A stretch of 64,000 nt of DNA from Rhynchopus sp. YZ270_cl-10 (GCA_964035575.1 OZ037904.1:186001-250000); one strand, 5' to 3'; counted from the first letter of the stretch, positions 21,771-32,879 are shown. Made by a program: numbers and translations. The notes: generated by a model from the sequence alone, not told the origin.

Positions 21771-21877
21771 GTTGACTTGAAATACAAAGCCCTCTCGTGA
21801 ACAGTGTACCATGGTACAAATGACCGGGGGGGGACACCCAACCATGCAGTCCTACAATCCATTTCGTGGTTTACATA
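21771..21877 (+). repeat. R2 module, full length
   Basis: GACTTGAAATACAAAGCCC, GAACAGTGTACCATGGTACA, a G-run, CAACCATGCAGTCCTACAAT, CGTGGTTTACAT. TGTACCATGGTACA is a perfect palindrome. Confidence 0.75.
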
Positions 21878-22216
21878 AAAAAAAAACACAGCTTAAGAGG
21901 GGATTGTGTGTGGGTGGGTACCTTGGTCAGACGCAGGCGCGTAGGTGGCAGCAGCGCGCTTCTCTGTCCCGTATGACCTCACATCTCCTACAGTCACAGT
22001 CTCTGGTTCGATGTTCTTGAGTGTGCCTGTGAGGGGGGATAGAGATAATATTATACATTTTTTACACCGTACAAAATGATGGTTTAGGACCTCCCACGTG
22101 TATGACCCAAACATAGGGGGTTCAATGAAGGAGTGCGCAGCGATGACCATCTAGGATGGAGGAACGCGTCCATGTATCTGCACTAGGCGGGTACTTAAAC
22201 CAGACAACGGAGACAG

Positions 22217-22723
22217 TTGCCCAAGCTCTCCAGGGGGTCCAGACTCCCCTTGCACTTCGTGGCAGTGGTTGCAGCAGTACCCATCGCCAAGGGGTTCGGC
22301 GAGGCCAGGGTCAGGATCTGGTGGACGGCGGAGGGCACAGATCTTGACGTAGCTGTGAATCAGCATTACGAAAAGTACATGACTGAGGGGGGGAACAGGC
22401 CGCTGCGGGTTTCGTTTGTTGCGGAAGCAACACGGCAGGCCCGGAGGACTCAGCGTCGCACCGCCCTCGAGACCGGGACGCACGACGAGGACGCCGCACC
22501 GCAGGCGAACGGCGCCGCCCTCATCCAGGAGAGGAGGAAGGAGGGGGTGGAAGAGGGGCTGAAGGCCCGCTTCGGGGAGGGGGCGCTGACCGCCATCTCG
22601 GCGGCGGTTGGGGACGGGACGCTGTCCCACAACATCACGCACACAGCGTCAAAAACTGTGTGCGTGTGCGAACAGAACATCAAATGTTCTGTAAGCCATT
22701 TGGAGTCCTCCTCAGGCATATGA
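22217..22723 (+). pseudogene. GC-rich coding-like island on the plus strand
   Basis: The plus frame has strong third-position G/C and a protein-like composition (FGEARVRIWWTAEGTDLD, then a charged helix with QERRKEGVEEGLKARFGEG). The reading frame shifts near its left end, where an overlapping frame starting MEERVHVSALGG (22156) carries the apparent N-terminus. It runs against the host genes. The family is not recognised; a decayed gene or captured gene piece is likely. Confidence 0.4.
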
Positions 22724-22803
22724 AAAGATGTGTTAAGTTGAACAAATTCTTCGACAGAGGCCTCCCCCCCAAACGCCCCGCCCCGTCCCGCCCCCAACCT
22801 ACT

Positions 22804-23163
22804 ATGTCTACGGTTACGTTCTCTCTGCTGCCAAGTGGTGATACGATCACCCTGCAGCAGGCACCGCCGGTCGCGAGTTTCGTGGAAGCAGAGTCTCTAC
22901 TCCACCTGCGACTGGGGCAGCCGAGGACTCCGTGGGTGGTGCAGTCTGCGCAGATCAGGCGGAGAGTGTCTGAGAACGCAACAGCTGACAGCAGTGGGGA
23001 CGCATGGGTAGGTGCTATTGGAGGCAGTCAAGAACAGTGCAGACTGCAGCAGAAAAACCCACAACAGCAGCGGAGAGCAGCAGAAAAAACAGCAGCAAGA
23101 AACACCAACAGCAACTCGCTGGACCTGACCTCCGCTGAGTCCACCAGAGTTTTACTCGATTAG
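22804..23163 (+). CDS. Coding-like ORF on the plus strand, 119 residues
   Basis: Starts MSTVTFSLLPSGDTI, continues with a globular-looking segment (APPVASFVEAESLLHLRLG) and ends in a Gln/Asn/Ala-rich tail. It follows the previous island closely and may be part of the same broken gene. A perfect hairpin follows 47 nt after the stop. No homologue is recognised. Confidence 0.35.
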   Translation: MSTVTFSLLPSGDTITLQQAPPVASFVEAESLLHLRLGQPRTPWVVQSAQIRRRVSENATADSSGDAWVGAIGGSQEQCRLQQKNPQQQRRAAEKTAARNTNSNSLDLTSAESTRVLLD

Positions 23164-23209
23164 ATTAGTGGAGTGGAAATTGTTTTACTCAGGCACTCCG
23201 CTAGGTACT

Positions 23210-23238
23210 AAAGTTCTGTTGATTGTCAACAGAACTTT
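23210..23238. repeat. Perfect 13-bp hairpin after the plus-strand ORF
   Basis: AAAGTTCTGTTGA / TCAACAGAACTTT around a 3-nt loop, followed by TT. It looks like a terminator but has no known role in a eukaryotic nucleus. Confidence 0.5.
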
Positions 23239-23757
23239 TTGAAAATGGGGGAAAAAAGAAAAAAAAAAAAGTTCTGCTAAGTGGTTCAGACCCGTTCTAC
23301 CTGTCAAAAAAGCTCAGGAGAAGAAGATATGGAGAGGTGAGTGCTTAAACGTCCCAAAAAAGTCAAAATCGGGCGTTGGTAAAAAAAAAAGTTGCGTACC
23401 GTGCGCCTGCGGCGCAAGCATGTACCCCACCAACGTGGACCATCAACAGAATATTTTCAAAATCGGAAATCCTAGCGGAGAGCCTGGTTTTACTGCCAAA
23501 AAAAAAAAAAAAACACAATTTTCTGAAAACGACCAAAAATTTTGACCATACCTTCATATCTGTTCCCGTTCTTTGTAATCACCGACACGCCCTGTCCTTC
23601 CTTCATAGTGTGACTGTTATGTCGTTGTCTTTGCTTCGATTCTTTAGTGTACTGTACAGGGTGGATGGATGGGTGGATACGTGGGATGGAAAGTGTTCGA
23701 TTCAAAGAATACAAAACACCATAACTGACCATACAACTATTTGTTTGTAGGGTAATG

Positions 23758-23863
23758 AGTCGTACAAAAGCCCTCTCGTGAAACAGTGTACCTTTGGTAC
23801 AATGACCGGCATGTACCGGGGGGGGTGGACACCCAACCATGCAGTCCTACATCGTGGTTTACA
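23758..23863 (+). repeat. R2 module interrupted by an inverted-repeat element
   Basis: The usual R2 right end GTGGTTTACATCT is split: TTTACA ends this part and TTTACATCTG resumes at 25923. Confidence 0.75.
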
Positions 23864-25922
23864 CATGGCTTCATAAATATATTCAATATTTTTTTTCACG
23901 TTTTTTTCAATATCAATATATTGATCAATATCACGTAGGAAATTTTCAATATATTGACACTTTTACCGTGTAAATTTCCCATTCAATATTTGCAAATATT
24001 GATCAATATATTGATCAATATATTGACACTTTCCTTCACACAATGGTCTTGCGCCCCTTGGAAACTGGGTCTGCATCTTCCAACCTCATACAACTCGTGC
24101 ACCACACATAAAAACATGCCCGAGTTGAGGCACAAAAAAATTGCCCCAATTTCCAGGACTGGTAATTGAACTTCGGACCAAAAAATGCAAAAAATATGGC
24201 GACTTGTGTGATACCAATGACAAAATCCCACATGACTTCTCGAGTCCGTATTGCACTTCGCGGTAGCCCCAAGGGAAGACACCCTTCTTCAGAAGCCAGG
24301 TAGAGAATGCTGTTCCCCACCCCCTCTCACTGTCCGCGTAGATCCCCCCACTAAGGAGCCATCTGATGCCACAAGGCAAGTCGCTCCCCCGCGATGGCAT
24401 TGAATGGCACGTGCGCGTTTACGAACTGAGCCATGATTGCCCTTAGAGTCCCACGGTAACACGTGCAAAATCATAGAGTTTTTTTGGCTGTTAAAAAGGC
24501 TGGGGTATAAAGAGGTCGCGTGATTCGTCGAGTGGTTGTGAACCGCCTCCGTTCTCTTACGGTACGGAACACCCACCTCCTACCCTTTGCATGAGCTCGA
24601 CTGCGTTTTAGCACGTTTCAACTACTCTTTTTTCTCGTTCTATACCCAGAACAACCTCCTCTCCAAGCAGCAAACCCCACCCCTGACCAGGGGAAGCCTC
24701 CTGGGCCCATTAGCGGAACTATTTACTCACTGATCCTCTCATAAAAAAAGACATGTGGATGGATTTTTCAAATGTATGTTCGCAACTCTCATAAAAAAGT
24801 AGCGCACCGTGCGCCTGCGGCGCGGACAAAATTTGGTTTTGCGAATCCTAAATATTTTTTGCTAGCTCGTGTGGTTGATGAGCGAGAACGAAACCAAATC
24901 GATCGCAACGCCTCGTACACTAGCTAAAACACCTGAATGGTCACAGAACACAACGCAGTGCATGGTTTTGTGGGTTGTTTTTGCCCACAGAAGTACCCCT
25001 GTGCGGCCTAGACCTGGTTCTAGCACCCCAGAATCGCGTTTCCCAGTCCATATAGCCGAGTATGGGCCAAAAAACCACCCAAAAAGGCGAAAATTCCGGT
25101 TTTTGGTGAAAAACGCCTGTTTTGCCCATAGGGTACTTAAGGAACGCACGTTTCTAAAGCATTTCCCACGTAAACTCGTGACACGAAAATAGGAATTAAA
25201 AACAAATCTCTCACAGACCTGATTTGGGTATTTTTGAGGCCCAATCTTTCCGACGCCGAAAAAATCTTACACTTTGGTGCATTTTCGGGTGGGTGCACCA
25301 GGAGGGTACTGGGAGGGCAGCAACCTTAAAAACCTAAACACAAGTGTTTAGGAATTACGAGCGGTAGCCCACAGCTCTACCCTATCCATGATATAGTTTG
25401 GCTGTGATAATGTGCGATTTATGGCACAATCTTTGAAATGTTGCGCACATGGCTTCAACAGAAAAGTTTGACCCTTTGCCTCTCCACTCTGTGGCTGGAA
25501 GGGAGCTGAGAATAAGCCGGGTCCCGGGTACTGTCCCAGGACTAGAACTAGGACGGGTACTGGGCACTGGGTACAGTCCCAGTCCTAGGGACTGGGAATA
25601 CCCTTCCATCCATGCCCCACCCTCCCGCGCCCGGGTCCCTGACCCGCTTTCAGGCGTTTTCACAGCGTTTTCGACATATTGTGCCCAGTCCCACTGAGAA
25701 TAACCGGGTCCCGGGTCCCCAAGTCTTATTCTCAGCTATGGCCTCCCGTCAAGGAAAAAGCAGGCACTGCAACGTCAATATTCAATAATATGATCAATAT
25801 TTCAATATTATTGAAATATTGACAGTTTTCAGTCAATATTATTGACACTTTCAATATTCAATCAATAATATTCATCACCAAATCAATATATTGACGATAT
25901 TCAATATATTTATGAAGCCATG
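23864..25922. mobile_element. CAYGG-family inverted-repeat element, 2,059 bp
   Basis: Ends CATGGCTTCATAAATATATT and its complement, inserted in an R2 copy with a TTTACA duplication (23858-23863, 25923-25928). Both subterminal zones (to about 24038, and from about 25779) are arrays of short AT palindromes such as CAATATATTGATC. The interior has no transposase. It includes a segment (24850-25200) shared with 50.77-50.95 kb, an inverted scrap of the 400-bp repeat (25468-25498) and a palindromic GGGTCCCGGGTACTG region near 25520-25760. Confidence 0.85.
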
Positions 25923-26057
25923 TTTACATCTGAAAAAAAAAACACCCCAAGGAAGGAAGAAAATAAATCCTTTTTTTTAATTTTGTGCTTTCCAAAAACA
26001 AATTTTGAACACGAAAGGGGGCAGTCAGGTTTTGATAACTATTTTTCTTTTTTTTTT

Positions 26058-26100
26058 GAAAACTTGGTTGTATTAGTGTAGCCACCCTAGAGTGTGCTAC
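26058..26100 (+). repeat. R3 module
   Basis: GAAAACTTGGTTGTATTAGT, GTAGCCACCCTAGAGTGTGC; the right clamp arm is eroded. Confidence 0.65.
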
Positions 26101-26313
26101 ATACATATATTTTTTTTTTATATTCCTGTGGTGTGGCTCGCCCAAAATAAAGTGTCTTTTTTTTCACTTCTTTCGTACCTTTTAGTAGTACAAAAGTGGG
26201 GTTTTGGGCCACACCATCCTTGCCCTTTTTTTTTTTTTTTTTTTTTGAAAACTTGCAGGGTAGTAGCTTGAAAGGTGCACTTTTCAAATGTTGCTGGTTT
26301 GCTGGTTTAGAAA

Positions 26314-26730
26314 AAAATTTTCCCCGGTTGAAAGCGGTCGTCGCGCGCTTCGCGCGCGCCTCCCTGCCAACCACTGAGTGGAGAGGCAAAGGGTAAATTT
26401 TGCGAGACAACAAAGAAAATGGAATATAATCCTGTGTGTACGGCGCTTGGTCTTGCACCTTCCACTAACTGTACAAAGTCAATACGTCTTCCAGAAGCAG
26501 GGGCTGTTGCAACGGTGGGTCATTTTGAAAAAATGGTCAACTTTTTGCAGCTTTGGTCAAGTTGCATTTGCGGCTGCAAAATGCAAGGGGATTCCCTAAG
26601 ACATAGTAAACTCTATTTTTTGCGGAGCAAAAAATTAATATAAAGTGGCGCCGCAGGCGAAAAAAAAATTAGGGCATAGTGCAAAACGTGCAGCTTTTTA
26701 CACCACAGAGTCACTTAATGAACCCTTTTT
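26314..26730 (+). repeat. 400-bp dispersed repeat, copy 2
   Basis: Collinear with 8086-8487 over its whole length, including the GCGCGCTTCGCGCGC hairpin and the GCGGAGCAAAAAATTAATAT block. Outside the repeat the flanks differ. Confidence 0.75.
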
Positions 26731-26894
26731 AGGGGTTCGCTTACGTGTGAGACTTTCTTCTGTGAGTGGGAAAGTGGTGCGGGGGAGGCGAAAAACTGAA
26801 TCCCGAATCCCACTTTTTTTTTTTATTTTTCCCCAAACCAGTAAACCAGCTCGTTCTGGTTTTGAAACCAGCAAAAGTACCCAAGCTATTTCCC

Positions 26895-26941
26895 TGAAAC
26901 TTGGTTGTATTAGTGTAACCACCCGAGGATGAACTCCACTA
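26895..26941 (+). repeat. R3 module
   Basis: AAACTTGGTTGTATTAGTG, AACCACCCGAGGATGAACTC, CACT. Confidence 0.7.
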
Positions 26942-27309
26942 AAATTTTTTTTTTGTTGTTGTCGACAATAACTTTACACCAATACTGGGTAACGCTATTG
27001 ATTTCCCGCATGCATAAAAAAAGCCGGACCGGAAAAAGTTTGTGACTTTATTTTTGAATTTTTTTGAGTTCCTCAACAAATTGCTCACCCATGAGTAAAA
27101 AAAAGCGGGTGTGCAACACACATGGTACTGCAAAAGAAAGGTGCCCTCTTCAGCTCATGTAAAGACCTTTTTTTGTGGAAAAGGCAGAAATAATTAACCA
27201 GCTTTGCGACCCCCCCCTATGCTCAGGAGAACAAAAAAAATGGTTGTGACTATTTGAGACTTTTTCCGGGTCCGTTACATCATGCATAGAGTGGCTGGGG
27301 GTTTTTTTT

Positions 27310-27439
27310 TTTGAAAAATTGTTCACGGTGGCCCCATACAGACTCTAAGGGTAGGGTCCGCGGGGGGTACCCCCAAAAGGGTCCGATGGACCACCGTGTT
27401 GGAATAGTGTAGTTGCCACCTGCGCAAGCTCCACTGTCA
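27310..27439 (+). repeat. R4 module split by a 75-bp hairpin element
   Basis: The left part ends AAAATTGTT; the right part resumes TTGGAATAGTGTAGTTGCC and ends GCTCCACTGTC. The insert is listed separately. Confidence 0.6.
27324..27398. mobile_element. 75-bp CACGG...CCGTG hairpin element nested in R4
   Basis: Ends CACGGTGG and CCACCGTG, with internal GGGTCC repeats. Its ends resemble those of the large CAYGG elements. Confidence 0.6.
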
Positions 27440-27708
27440 TTTTTTTTTTTTTTTTTTTTTTTTGGTTTTTTTTTGTTGCATCAATAATCGCCTAGGGGAC
27501 CACCTGGGGGTAGTGGTGGCAATGTATTGTGAGAATTGCCCAAATACATAATACATCACGATTCAACTGTATTGTAATGTGTATTGTGCATTTTGAGGGA
27601 CAATTATCACAATACAGCCATCACCAGGGCGGGGGGGACTAGGGTTGAAATATCGGCCAAAGCCGTACTACGGAAGGTTTTTTTCTTTTTTTTTTCTTTT
27701 TTTGTAAT

Positions 27709-27749
27709 TTGTTGGATTAGTGCAAACTGCCATGGACAGTCTTTCACTG
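27709..27749 (+). repeat. R9 clamp module
   Basis: TTGGATTAGTGCAAACTGCC, ATGGACAGTCTTTCACTG; the inner ACTG/CAGT stem lies within AGTG...CACT. Confidence 0.55.
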
Positions 27750-27921
27750 TATGTTTTTTTTTTTCTTCTTTTTTTTCGGTTCCTTTTTTATTTTATTTTT
27801 GGTCACGTTGCCGTTTTTTTTTCTTTTTCCTCTTCTTTTCTTGAACCGATATGATATAACCCAATGCTAAAAACCAGGGTTTTTTTGCATCTCCTTTTTT
27901 TTCGTTTTTCATTTTTTTTGA

Positions 27922-27989
27922 GATAAATTGTTTGGAGTAGTGAAGTTGCCTCGGGGTTGTGTGTGCCACAGTTTTGTGCAAACTCCACT
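27922..27989 (+). repeat. R4 module
   Basis: GATAAATTGTTTGGAGTAGT, AGTTGCCTCGG, GTGCAAACTCCACTT. Confidence 0.7.
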
Positions 27990-28271
27990 TTTTCCAAAAA
28001 GTTCACTCACGAAATTTTTGTTTTTTTGTTTTGTTTTGTTTTTTTTTTGTTGCTTTTCAACCTCCTTGCATAACAGAGGACACAGGGAGCATATCTGATC
28101 TAGGGAAAATAAACTAAAATAACCACGGCACACATACAACACATTCACCACCACCACCATAACATCCCCCCCTTCTCCATTTTGCTGCATTGACTACCTA
28201 GAACCAGCAGGCACTGCTACCATTTAGTTTCTCGACAAAATGCCATTTTTATTTTTTATTTTCGGGAAAAA

Positions 28272-29363
28272 TTATCTCTTCCCCTTTTCTGATCGGGTAT
28301 GCACATTTCGGCAGGAATCCCCAAATTTACAGTGCCCTTGCAAAAAGGGGAGACACGCGTACGCTGGCAACTTCGCATACGCACAGTATTCCCCATATTT
28401 ACAAGAACCCATCTGCACCAAACAGGGATGCAACTGCGCACGGCCTTTCTGCTGCGGACCTGACTGCAGAGGGACCGGGGTGGCACGGCTTTTATCCATT
28501 ATTACAACAGGTTTTTGAGATGTTGCTGGAGCTTGCTGGGCCGGAGCTTGCACGGTTCGAGTCCAGGGAGATGCACTTGGCGGCATCCACGATGAAGCTT
28601 CTGAACGAAGGGCTCCTACACCTACACCGACTTCATCTGGATTTGAATCTGCCCCTTGCACCCCCGGCACCCCTCGTGTAACACATTCAAGCTTTTTTGC
28701 ATCAGATGAATTCTTCCGCGGTTTTGAACCCAACGCAGGAAAATCCTGCACATCCAACGACGCCTTCGGCGCATCCCACGCCACATTCCCAAACAACCCA
28801 CCACCCCCACCGCCACCCCCCCACAGGCTGTACCCTCCCCCCTCCGCCGGGTCCCAATGCCCCTCCACATCCTTGCATTTTTCCTCACGGTACTGCCCTT
28901 CATATCGCCGATCGCAGGTCACAACATTGGCGCTCGTTTGCGAAGGATCTATTGTGATAGTACTTTCAACTCTCGGAGCTACCCGATGGGTTACCATTGG
29001 AGTGGCAGTAGGGGCAGAGGTTTTGACGGTAGGGTCGATGACAGCAAGCTTTTCGGACTGTCCAACAGGGCGGATCGTGCCAACGCCTTCCAACACCTTT
29101 TCAACGGGTTTAATGCAGGAGCCTTCCCCAACGTCGTGTCTGTAGCGACACATATTCTTAAAAGTGCACGTCCCCCGTAGATAATTCAAGCATGTATCCC
29201 CAGGTAATCCACTAAAATGACATCTCTCCCCATAATTGCACTGCCCATACTGCACGACGCATGGGTGAAGTCGCGTGTCTCTGCGGGGCTGTTCTCGCTC
29301 TTTGTTTGGACCACCTTTTCTCCCTTTCCTCCCGGCGTAATGGTTGTTGGGGGAGTGGTCCAT
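28272..29363 (-). CDS. CCCH zinc-finger protein with two finger pairs (gene H)
   Basis: 363 residues, no intron seen. The N-terminal pair has a degenerate finger (C35, C42, C48, no His at the fourth position) and a good one (C58, C66, C72, H76; spacing C-x7-C-x5-C-x3-H). The C-terminal pair repeats this layout: one finger with Lys in place of His, then CLPFLQGHC...CRNVH. A Gly/Trp-rich centre and a QDFPALG motif, known from RNA-binding proteins, lie between. CCCH fingers bind RNA, so a post-transcriptional regulator is likely, fitting an organism without gene-by-gene promoters. The paired arrangement suggests an internal duplication. The start is the first ATG after a long pyrimidine tract; an acceptor candidate lies 130 nt upstream. 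Confidence 0.8.
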   Translation of the reverse strand: MDHSPNNHYAGRKGRKGGPNKEREQPRRDTRLHPCVVQYGQCNYGERCHFSGLPGDTCLNYLRGTCTFKNMCRYRHDVGEGSCIKPVEKVLEGVGTIRPVGQSEKLAVIDPTVKTSAPTATPMVTHRVAPRVESTITIDPSQTSANVVTCDRRYEGQYREEKCKDVEGHWDPAEGGGYSLWGGGGGGGGLFGNVAWDAPKASLDVQDFPALGSKPRKNSSDAKKLECVTRGVPGVQGADSNPDEVGVGVGALRSEASSWMPPSASPWTRTVQAPAQQAPATSQKPVVIMDKSRATPVPLQSGPQQKGRAQLHPCLVQMGSCKYGEYCAYAKLPAYACLPFLQGHCKFGDSCRNVHTRSEKGKR

Positions 29364-29492
29364 GAAGGAGTAAAAGAAAAAAAAAGCAAAAGAAAAAAAA
29401 AATGAACCAGAGAAGCAGTGAGAGAGAGAGAGGGAAGAGGGGAGAAACCCCCAAAATAAAAGCGCAGCCCCAAAAAAGGGGGGAAAAAGGGG

Positions 29493-29520
29493 CTGGGAGA
29501 GAGGGAGAGGGGTTTGTGTT
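29493..29520 (-). promoter_or_regulatory. Candidate trans-splice acceptor of gene H
   Basis: CTCTCCCTCTCTCCCAG on the minus strand. The leader would be about 130 nt and pyrimidine-rich. Confidence 0.35.
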
Positions 29521-29610
29521 GTGTTGTGTGTGTGTGTGTTTTTTTCCGCAACGCTCTGTGTTGGTGAGTGGGTGTGTTTCAGGGGTACAGTCGTGGGGGG
29601 TGAAAATAAA

Positions 29611-29658
29611 GAAAAGTTTATAAGATGATCCTAAGCCTCTCGTGCTTAGTCACCTTAT
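29611..29658 (+). repeat. R1 hairpin module
   Basis: AAAGTTTATAAGATGATCC, TAAGCCTCTCGTGCTTAGTC, ACCTTAT. Confidence 0.7.
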
Positions 29659-29674
29659 CATAGCAATAATAAAA

Positions 29675-29790
29675 GTAGAGTTGAAAATACAAAAAAGCCC
29701 TTCTCGTGAACAGTGTACCTTTTGGTACAATGACCGAGGGGGTGGATACCCCAATCATGCAGTCCTACAATCCCTTTTCGTGGTTTACAT
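29675..29790 (+). repeat. R2 module
   Basis: GTTGAAAATAC, GTGAACAGTGTACC, AATCATGCAGTCCTACAATC, CGTGGTTTACATCTC. Confidence 0.7.
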
Positions 29791-29847
29791 CTCGAAATAA
29801 AACACCGTGTCTGCACTATCTGCACTTTTTTGCGATCTTCTCTGCAG

Positions 29848-30123
29848 CAAGTTGAAAGGGATCGGATTGGAGACGTGCGATGGAAGCTGAGGAGGCAGCG
29901 ATGATTCGGGTACAGCTCCGCCGCTTGGAAGAGGTTGACAAACGCTCTGTCATGTTCCCACTCCCCCCTCCTAGGTGCCGAGCTCAGTGAATGCATCAAC
30001 TTCGGGAGGCAATGCTTTGAAGGAAAGCATCAAGATGGGAACAACACACGGCTGACAATGAACTTTCGAGTTAGAGGAGTGGTTGAAAGAAATTATACAA
30101 AAAAAATGTGGGTGTACTTTAAA
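29848..30123 (+). pseudogene. Coding-like fragment cut by an inverted-repeat element
   Basis: After a TTCTCTGCAG acceptor the plus strand reads MEAEEAAMIRVQLRRLEE. After a second acceptor (CCCCCCTCCTAG) another frame reads AELSECINFGRQCFEGK, up to the insertion point of the 3 kb element. Short, frame-shifted and unrecognised. Confidence 0.3.
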
Positions 30124-30261
30124 TTAAACACGGGTTGCCTACGATCGTAGTACGATCGTTTACGATCGTACCAAAAAACGATCGTAACGATCGTAAAATA
30201 TCGTACTACGATCAACTACGATCGTACTACGATCGTAGTACGATCGTAGTACGTTTGCCAA

Positions 30262-31446
30262 ACGAAATAACGAATATCGCTTGAAATACCGTTCGATATT
30301 CCTTGCATGGTGTGCATGAAGCACACACAAGGTATATCAAACGATAATCAATCAGATAAAACGTTACATCATTGGAAAATTGTTGGCACCGCCGCCCTGT
30401 CTTCGTATTTATTACGTCGACAGGCCAAACAACGTTGGGCTCAGAAGAAGCAGTGCTAGACAGTCACTGGGGATCAACATGAGAACCAACTCCCAACAAC
30501 ACAGGCTACCGAAGTAGCAGGTGGGGTGTTGCGGGTGTTTGGGGTGAAAGAAAATCGATTTTGGTAAGTTACAGCAGAAAATTCTTAAGTTTGCAATAGC
30601 GAGAAGGGTTACATTGCTCTTGCGAGCTGTGAACCGGTAAGGTTGAGAAGGGTGACACGGCATACAAGTACAAGTACAAGTAAGACGTACCTTCTGCAAA
30701 GGCTGAATTCGCAATTCTAAGGGATATGAATTCAGCCCCCACTGTTTTTTTGAGATGATCATTCCATGGTATACTAAGCGTTCCCGAAGAATGAATCACC
30801 CCCTCCTCGTTCATGCAAACTCAAGAAAATTCTGAAGTAACTACAACCTGGCGTGCGGGTACAGATGCATTGCTTTGTTCTTTCCTCAAAGTCATGTGTG
30901 ATCTCTCGGGTCTGTACTAAAGTCAGTGTTTAGATAAGCATCCACTTGACTCGTTCTAACAACCGTTGAAATCTAGAACAAAACAACACACTGCCCCTTC
31001 TCACACCAAGCCGCCATGCTTCAAGAGCATGCCCTGGGCAAAAATTACTGTGACAAAAATTAGTATTCTGGGGGAACGCAATATTTTCTTGTGTCTAGTC
31101 CTCCGCAAGCAGAGGACAGACTTTCCGGATCCCGAAGTCGAATTTCTTGCACTAGCTATGCTCCCTGGGTTAAATGGCTATAGCAGTGACTGACTAAGAG
31201 TTTCATAATAATTAGGGTGGTCTGGGGTGGGTTAATGGAAAAGTTGGTATATAAACCCGACTTTTACGATCGCCACCTGGTTTTGAAATAATTGCACCAG
31301 CTCTTCCGTGGGCACTGCTTCGCTGTCACGATGAAGGGTCGTCGGTTCGGGTACCTGATAAGAGAAATTGAATGTAAAAGTAGAGACTACAACAAAAAAA
31401 CAAACAAACAAGAAGCCGCCCCGTACCCCACGTAAAAGTGACATTT
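30262..31446 (+). repeat. 1.18 kb core repeat, copy 1
   Basis: Nearly collinear with 62826-63965, with long identical blocks (for example TTGGCACCGCCGCCCTGTCT). It holds a conserved hairpin, GGCTGAATTC / GAATTCAGCC, whose loop differs between copies. No coding frame is shared by the two copies. Confidence 0.85.
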
Positions 31447-31479
31447 TTGTTGACAAAAAAAAAAAAAAAACGTGCCCGT

Positions 31480-31902
31480 CTAGGTGTCGATAGCATCGCT
31501 GTTATCAGGTCACAGCTGTCAAGGTCCGTCCGATGGCTCGCTGACGCGGCATGGGGAACTGCACCACTCGATGCCTACGGCCCTAGCATATCAGCTAGAG
31601 CATCTAGGTGGTCTTCACCTCCAACCTCCTCTGCTGGCACATCGGAGGGTGACATGATCGACGACGTCCTCGCAGCGGGAGATCGGCCTGCCGCGAATGA
31701 CGTGCCGCCTGCTGAGGGTGACCCTGAGCCCAACCGTATTTTAAAACTAAAGCGTTCTGTTTCTCCCCCCTCCCGTAAACAGAATCCATCAACACGTTCT
31801 TCAAAAAGAAAACGCTCGTCTTCCCCCAGAGCATGCGACAAAACTGCCAAAAAACGGAAGAAATCCGTCATCAATGCCCCCCCCTCCGCCACCCCCATCT
31901 GA
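31480..31902 (+). pseudogene. Coding-like island inside the 3 kb element
   Basis: The plus frame reads RSQLSRSVRWLADAAWG, then an acidic linker, then a basic Ser-rich stretch (RSSKRKRSSSPRA, KTAKKRKK) like a nuclear-localisation region. Past a C-run the coding-like sequence continues in another frame. It may be a remnant of the element's own protein or a captured host piece. Confidence 0.35.
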
Positions 31903-32000
31903 TGATGGCCCGGTGGGTAGTAGTATCAGCGACATCAGTGTGACATCTGCCACACAAGAGAGATCATCGCGCTCGTCTGCGGTGACATAAAAATGTTTAG

Positions 32001-32050
32001 TATAGTGGAGCACACTCTAGGGTGGCTACACTAATACAACCAAGTTTTCA
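32001..32050 (-). repeat. R3 module, inverted
   Basis: TATAGTGGAGCACACTCTAG, GGTGGCTACACTAATACAAC. Upstream it shares CTGCGGTGAC...TGTTTAG with the copy at 34193-34240. Confidence 0.75.
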
Positions 32051-32765
32051 AAAAAAAAAAAAAATAGCGGACATGTCGAAAAGGGAGAAAACCGGGGGGT
32101 TAAAAACATACCTTGCACTCGGCCCACTCTCCAGGTACAAAGAACATCACTGCACGACAAACCCACTACTACAATAGAAAATAACTATTTTTTACCGAAC
32201 AGAAAGGTCGTTTTATTGATGAGTGTTTTCTGAGTGCACACTCAGTGGGGACAAAATGCAACACTTCAAGGCATGCAATACTCCAAGGAATTTGCTAAGG
32301 AAAAGTCGATATTGTGGGCCCCTGTAGTAGTGCATATAGTTACCCCCAGATCGTCAAAACACCCGATTTTTGCGTTTTTTTGCACTTTTTGGTGCCCAAA
32401 AACCCAACTCAGGGGTCGAAATTTTCCCGAAAAAAAAAAATTTTTTTTTGAGATTTTTTGATTTTTTGACAAGGCGCTGGCCCATACAAAATGCACTGGT
32501 GGTACAGAAAATGACTGGGGAATTAACTCTAGATGCTCAAAACAGCCCAATTCTTGCTTTTTTTGACTTTTTGGTCCCAGAAGGGTACCTAGGGTGTAGT
32601 GAGCAGGCCTCAAAAACACTTGTGAAAAAAAAAAATTGGGATTTTTTTTTTTGAGATTTTTTCAAAAATCGACTTGTTTTTGGTAAAAATCACGAAATTT
32701 TGGGTTCGCGGAACCGCGTTTTAGACCCCCCTAGATGCTCAAAAGTGCCAAATTTTGCTTTTAAT

Positions 32766-32879
32766 GGCCTCAAATCGTCGAAATTAGCCCAATATAGGGG
32801 CAAAAAAAAAAATTCGAGGGTCGGCCTCAAATCGTCGAAATTAGCCCAATATAGGGGCAAAAAAAAAAATTCGAGGGTC
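32766..32879 (+). repeat. 57-bp tandem duplication
   Basis: Two identical units start GGCCTCAAATCGTCGAAATT and end TTCGAGGGTC. Confidence 0.85.

Noticed and set aside
20626-21845. Long Val/Leu-rich and Thr-rich frames overlapping gene G
   Set aside because: They come from the complement and shifted frame of the His-codon runs in gene G.
28540-28570. GGTTCGAGTCC, resembling a tRNA T-arm
   Set aside because: It lies inside the CCCH gene and no acceptor stem or anticodon arm can be folded around it.
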